Shown here: positions 60,228-64,000 of the stretch, in pieces
How positions within the stretch are numbered: position 1 is the first letter of the stretch
Layout: each line of letters starts with the position of its first letter
Assembly: GCF_947507565.1 (NCBI RefSeq)
Contig: NC_089176.1
Coordinates: forward strand, 3,100,001-3,164,000
Source of the DNA: Oscarella lobularis
Taxonomy: Eukaryota; Porifera; Homoscleromorpha; Homosclerophorida; Oscarellidae
Reading direction: 5' to 3'
DNA: 64,000 bases
Translations under genes and position numbers: made by a program
The notes under the pieces: generated by a model
Told to the model about the DNA's origin: nothing
The model's input: only the letters and a program-made list of their open reading frames with translations
Database searches by the model: none

Positions 60228-60358
60228 TTAGACGTTGCTGCTGCTGCTGCTGGTGTCAAGAATCTATGAGCTAAACTATTCCGTTCTTGTGTTTCCCTGT
60301 ACTGTAATTGCCATTGCTGTGTTTGCGCACGTATAGGTACTCTCATTACTATTTAATG

Positions 60359-60364
60359 AATAAA
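60359..60364 (+). terminator. Polyadenylation signal of NDUFAB1
   Basis: AATAAA 132 bp after the stop; the converging gene's stop codon lies about 60 bp further. Confidence 0.5.
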
Positions 60365-60423
60365 TTGTCAATGCTGCACGTGTACTGTACCTTAGTCCAC
60401 GTCCTGCTTGGCAAGAACTCGCG

Positions 60424-62821
60424 CTATTTCCTCCGCGGCACCAATCGGCTTTTTCGTCTCAGACGGAGGTTGCTAGGAAAATCGTTCTCTTGCATCTGAA
60501 CACCTGACTGTCTTCTTTCACGTACTAGCAGTTCGACTGTGAGCAGATTGCTCAGTCGTTTGACTTCCTTCTGTTGGGCGAGAAGCTTGGCCGCTCGTTT
60601 TCTGTCTCGCACCGATTCGACGGCGTGTCGCACGTGTATTTTGTGTCTGTCTTGAGCAATCGACTTCCATAGGCTAAACGAAGCGCTATCATTACAGACT
60701 GGAGGACCAATTGTATTAGATTCGAAACCTCACCTCTGACAACCAGCTTTGGTGTCTCGAACATTCTGGAATGACTCGTGCAAGACGTCCTTGTATGTAG
60801 GAGCGTTTAGCGTAAGGTGTAGAGTCAAGAAAAAGAACAACTAAATATACTTCTATTCATGTCTAAAAAAATTGAAAGGGATATGGCGGTAGCTTTGTGA
60901 TCTGCGTTCGCTGCACCAGCTGGACCACTTCCGTGTCCGGCGCCATTCTGATGACTTTTCCGTAGTACGAAACCAACGGACTGTGCCCATTCAAATTAAA
61001 CAGGAAACGATCAAAATCTGGCCCTCGGCCAGCAGGACAAGACTATAGACAGTAATAGCTTAGTGCCCCCAAAAGATAAAAGAGACAAGAATCCGTACCT
61101 CCTTTGTCTTCTTCTTCTGCTGAATCCTGCTCCTCTGAGCCGAAGGCTTTTGAACCTTACTGGCAGTGCCGACTTCAACACTGATAGCCGATGCGTCCAT
61201 CTTATCCTTCGTGGCTGTTGACGTAGACTCTGGTGGCTGCGATTGATCGTCCATCACATGCGATGTGGACGCAGAGACCGTCGACTCCTCTTTTAAGCCG
61301 AGAAACTGAGCCAAATCTTGGCCTACATTGTGAGAAATCAGATAAAGCAATATTTCGTTAGGCAAATCTACCTCTTGCTTTGACCAGGTTCGTTTCTTTG
61401 CTCTTCTCTTGATCAGCAATCAGTTTGAACATGTTGACCGGTTCGAGTAAATCAAAATTCCACTTGAGCCACGTTCTCGGAACAGGCTGAATCCCTGATA
61501 AAGTCAGCCACCATTTATTTATATACACAATATAAATTTAGAGGTCTAATTTTACCTGTCATCCACAGGGAGACAAAGCTGCACAAGCCATTTCTAAAGT
61601 CTTCTCCGAATCGCTTGTAGGACGTCGGATACGCGACGCAGAACGTGTGATAAATGGCCTGGGCGATGCTGTCAGCATATCGCTACAAAACAGACACCAC
61701 AAATGCCATTTCTTACACACTGCACTCTTGCACACGGACCGTAAGAAATGGTTCTTTGAATTTGGGTTCTATTGGAAGTCTCAGAAATGCAACGTAGTTG
61801 AAGGCGGTTCGGTGGAATAGCTTGTCTTGTACTGACTGGTTAGGCTGCATTGTGTACGTTGCAACGCTGTAATTATAAATAGTTCCCTACGCGATTTTTT
61901 ACCTGGAATCTTTGGAGAAAGTACCACCAGAAACAATCAATAAAAATTGACACTGAAAACTCGCAGAGAAACAACCTCTCCCACTCTGCCTTGAAAGAAG
62001 GCTAAGGAGGACTCGAATGACTGTAAGTACGCATGTGGAGAAATTAAGTAGAACTTGCTTTTTTATGCAAATCGGTCTGGGCTTGAATCACGAGTTGGAG
62101 CTGCTTGCGTGCCTGAAGGACTCCAGGCAAAGGGGTAGGGCCCTCGTCGCTGTACCCGGGAAAGACAGCCAGCTAGACAGATATACAAGTAAAGGAGACA
62201 CGTAAGAAAGACGTGTACAATGTTACCTCGACTAGCACGGGCTCAGAAGAGCTCTTTTGATCTGGTGCACGTTTCTAGAGACAGACAGATTTTATACTTG
62301 AGAGCTGTACGTAGTCTTTGCCCGTACGTTTGCTGTTGACGGTTTTTCCACCTTTGCTGACTCCATTGCTGCAATTTGAAGAATAATTTATAATTTTGGC
62401 TATGTGGATCTAAATATCGTACCCATTTTTGTTGAAAAAACGCTGGCAAAATGACTCATTTCTCTCTCGTCTTTGTCTATCAAGCAATTCTCGATCAATC
62501 GAAGACAAAATACTGTAAGATTCGCCGTTTACCGTTTACTGACATTCCTGACATTCCTCTTATTTTCGAGTAAGAGTCGACGACCAGCAGGACGCTGTGG
62601 CATTTCAGTTCCTTCTCTAAATTGCTAATTTTTGCGTTCAGCGATTCGATCGAGCCGACTTCGTGTGCTAGACGCAAGGAATGCGATCGTTTCCTTTCTC
62701 CGTGCTCCTTCTTACGTCGATGAGCGGCTCGCTTTCGCTCGATTGCATCGCGAAGAGCCGCTCGACGACTTTCCTTCTCTAGTTCTTCGTCGTAGGCCCA
62801 AAGAGGACTTGGATCGTGCAT
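60424..62821 (-). CDS. FAM227-like protein (FWWh domain)
   Basis: FAM227A/B family: poorly characterised; in animals mostly associated with ciliated tissues and sperm (knowledge, not shown here). Proposed exons in order: 62544-62821, 62423-62512, 62341-62368, 62227-62274, 62055-62172, 61976-62020, 61903-61952, 61740-61844, 61556-61682, 61372-61494, 61099-61322, 60917-61042, 60734-60789, 60424-60685; phases close to 559 residues, a normal length. Diagnostic FWW motif: IDCFWWYFLQRFQ, then PNQSVQDKLFHRTAFNYV, AYPTSYKRFGEDF, LWMTGIQPVPRTWLKWNF and SPLVSYYGKVIRM. The tail is basic and coiled-coil-like (RKRAAKLLAQQKEVKRL). Uncertain points: exons 3-4 and the junction after 60917, where an alternative is read-through to a stop at 60863. 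Confidence 0.75.
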
Positions 62822-63085
62822 CACGGACACATTTGCCCACAACGTAAACCACCGTAACTAGGGAAAGATCAATTGATCACGTGACTACAGATTTAATAAA
62901 AATGCGAATCTATTGGTTTTTTGTCAAGATGCGTAGATTATGGAGATCTGAACAAACAATTCTGGATCGATGATAGACATTTCCTCTTTTCCAAGAACGC
63001 AGGATATGTAGTCATACTACAGTACTGTAGCCACGTGCTTTGGCACGTGCTCGCGCACGTGAATACACAAAAGCGACTTGCCTTT
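62822..63085. promoter_or_regulatory. Compact bidirectional promoter, FAM227-like / PGS1
   Basis: 264 bp between divergent start codons. Contains a CACGTG-type cluster (three CACGTG or GCACGTG copies near 63032-63060). Location is certain; function is inferred. Confidence 0.5.
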
Positions 63086-64000
63086 ATGAAGTTGGCAGCG
63101 CGACGGCTCATTGCAACGAACCTGTTCACCCCTTCGAGATCGTATCCATCCTACCGAACGACCATGACAAACTGCGAATCCCTTCTTGATACAATCACCG
63201 CCCACGGCCCCATCTACCCAGTCGACGCAACGAAGATTCGCGTCCTACGAGATCCATCCGAGTTCTACGACGAACTAAAAGTGCGTGCCTAACGTTCCGA
63301 ATAGGAAGCAGAGAGAGAAAGACCTGTTTTGTAGACGAACATCGCAACGGCGAAACGTCGCATTCTTCTCGCGTCACTCTACCTCGGCACGGGCATCCGC
63401 GAACGCGAACTCGTGCGTCAGAGCGAAATCCGCTCTCAATTTCAATACCCGTCGTCTTTTATAGGTCGACAGCATAGCGCGTCGCCTCGAGGAATCGCCG
63501 ACGACTCGCGTCGACGTTCTACTCGATTGCATTCGCGGTTCGCGCGCCAGCGGCGGCGGCGGAAGCGGCGAAAAGGCGACGATGACGGAGAATTCGCGCA
63601 CCCTACTCGAGCCACTTCTACGTCGCCGCCCCGACCGCGTGACCGTCTCGCTCTATCACACGCCCAACATGCTTCGCATTGTCAAACGGCTTCTGCCTAA
63701 TAAATTCAAGGAGACGCTCGGTCTCCAGCACATGAAGGCGCTCGTTTTCGACGACACGCTTCTTTTAACGGGGTTAGGATTTTTGACGTCATAAATTATT
63801 AATTAAACGGTTTTGATTTGTGACGTCATAATTCTTTTTGTTTGAATTTTTAGCGCCAATTTGAGCGAGGATTATTTTACGAATCGTCAGGATCGATATA
63901 TCGTTGTTTCCGACGCGCCCCGATTGGCCGATTTTTGCGCGAGAATCGTCGACGTCGTCGCCGCTCACTCGTATCGACTTCAGAAGGACGGAACTCTCGC
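63086..64000 (+). CDS. PGS1: Phosphatidylglycerophosphate synthase, mitochondrial (N-terminal part)
   Basis: Transfers the phosphatidyl group of CDP-diacylglycerol to glycerol-3-phosphate, the committed step of cardiolipin synthesis. Exons: 63086-63280, 63335-63412, 63465-63772, 63854 onward, cut by the window end. N-terminal presequence-like start (MKLAARRLIATNLF), then IRVLRDPSEFYDELK, RRILLASLYLGTG, VDVLLDCIRGSRASGG, NSRTLLEPLLRRRPDRV, SLYHTPNMLR, and the first HKD box: QHMKALVFDDTLLLTGANLS, continuing YFTNRQDRYI. The order and wording follow human PGS1 closely. The HKD His and Lys are both present. The glycine-rich insert after IRGSRAS is longer than in human. Confidence 0.93.

Noticed and set aside
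60863-61042. Stop at 60863 as the end of the FAM227-like gene
   Set aside because: Downstream exons at 60734-60789 and 60424-60685 join in phase and give a basic helical tail, and total length then fits the family. Kept as an alternative only.

Overview
The window reads as gene-dense eukaryotic DNA: about 22 protein-coding genes, nearly all split by short GT-AG introns (typically 45-110 bp), GC-rich exons and short intergenic gaps. The gene set (axonemal dynein, receptor tyrosine kinases with fibronectin III ectodomains, CDK5, CUB and Kunitz secreted proteins, SPIDR, DLGAP5/HURP, FAM227) is animal. The compact introns and the mix of metazoan families suggest an early-branching animal, most likely a sponge with a small genome; a homoscleromorph is my guess, not something the sequence proves. 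Exon boundaries were set by hand from splice signals and reading-phase continuity; nearly every multi-exon model below closes in phase.

Layout. 1-7148 (+): C-terminal half of an outer-arm axonemal dynein heavy chain (DNAH9/11/17 type). 7824-9314 (+): unrecognised secreted protein. 9411-14498 (+) and 15071-19584 (+): two receptor tyrosine kinases; a third paralogue lies at 36711-42862 (-). 19848-23260 (+): SPIDR-like DNA-repair scaffold. 23918-25225, 27955-29268 and 29930-31292 (+): three paralogous secreted CUB proteins. 31486-32864 (-): CDK5. 34570-36158, 43279-45182, 45537-47519, 47804-49357 and 49623-50827 (+): a family of secreted CUB-like proteins, most ending in Kunitz domains; two of them are a precise 2.25-kb tandem duplication, and the upstream copy carries a one-base frameshift. 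51081-52632 and 52791-54380 (+): tandem BBOX1/TMLHE-type dioxygenases. 54544-56007 (-): NUDCD3. 56318-58926 (-): DLGAP5/HURP-like. 59502-60227 (+): mitochondrial acyl carrier protein. 60424-62821 (-): FAM227-like FWWh protein. 63086-64000 (+, cut by the window end): PGS1, mitochondrial phosphatidylglycerophosphate synthase.

The most distinctive stretch is 9.4-50.8 kb: an interleaved block of three receptor kinases with an anosmin-like cysteine-rich N-terminus and eight secreted CUB or CUB-like proteins. Several of the secreted genes have a TATA box 45-100 bp before the start codon. This looks like a lineage-specific extracellular gene nursery built by tandem duplication. A functional link between the receptors and the secreted proteins is only an inference from proximity.
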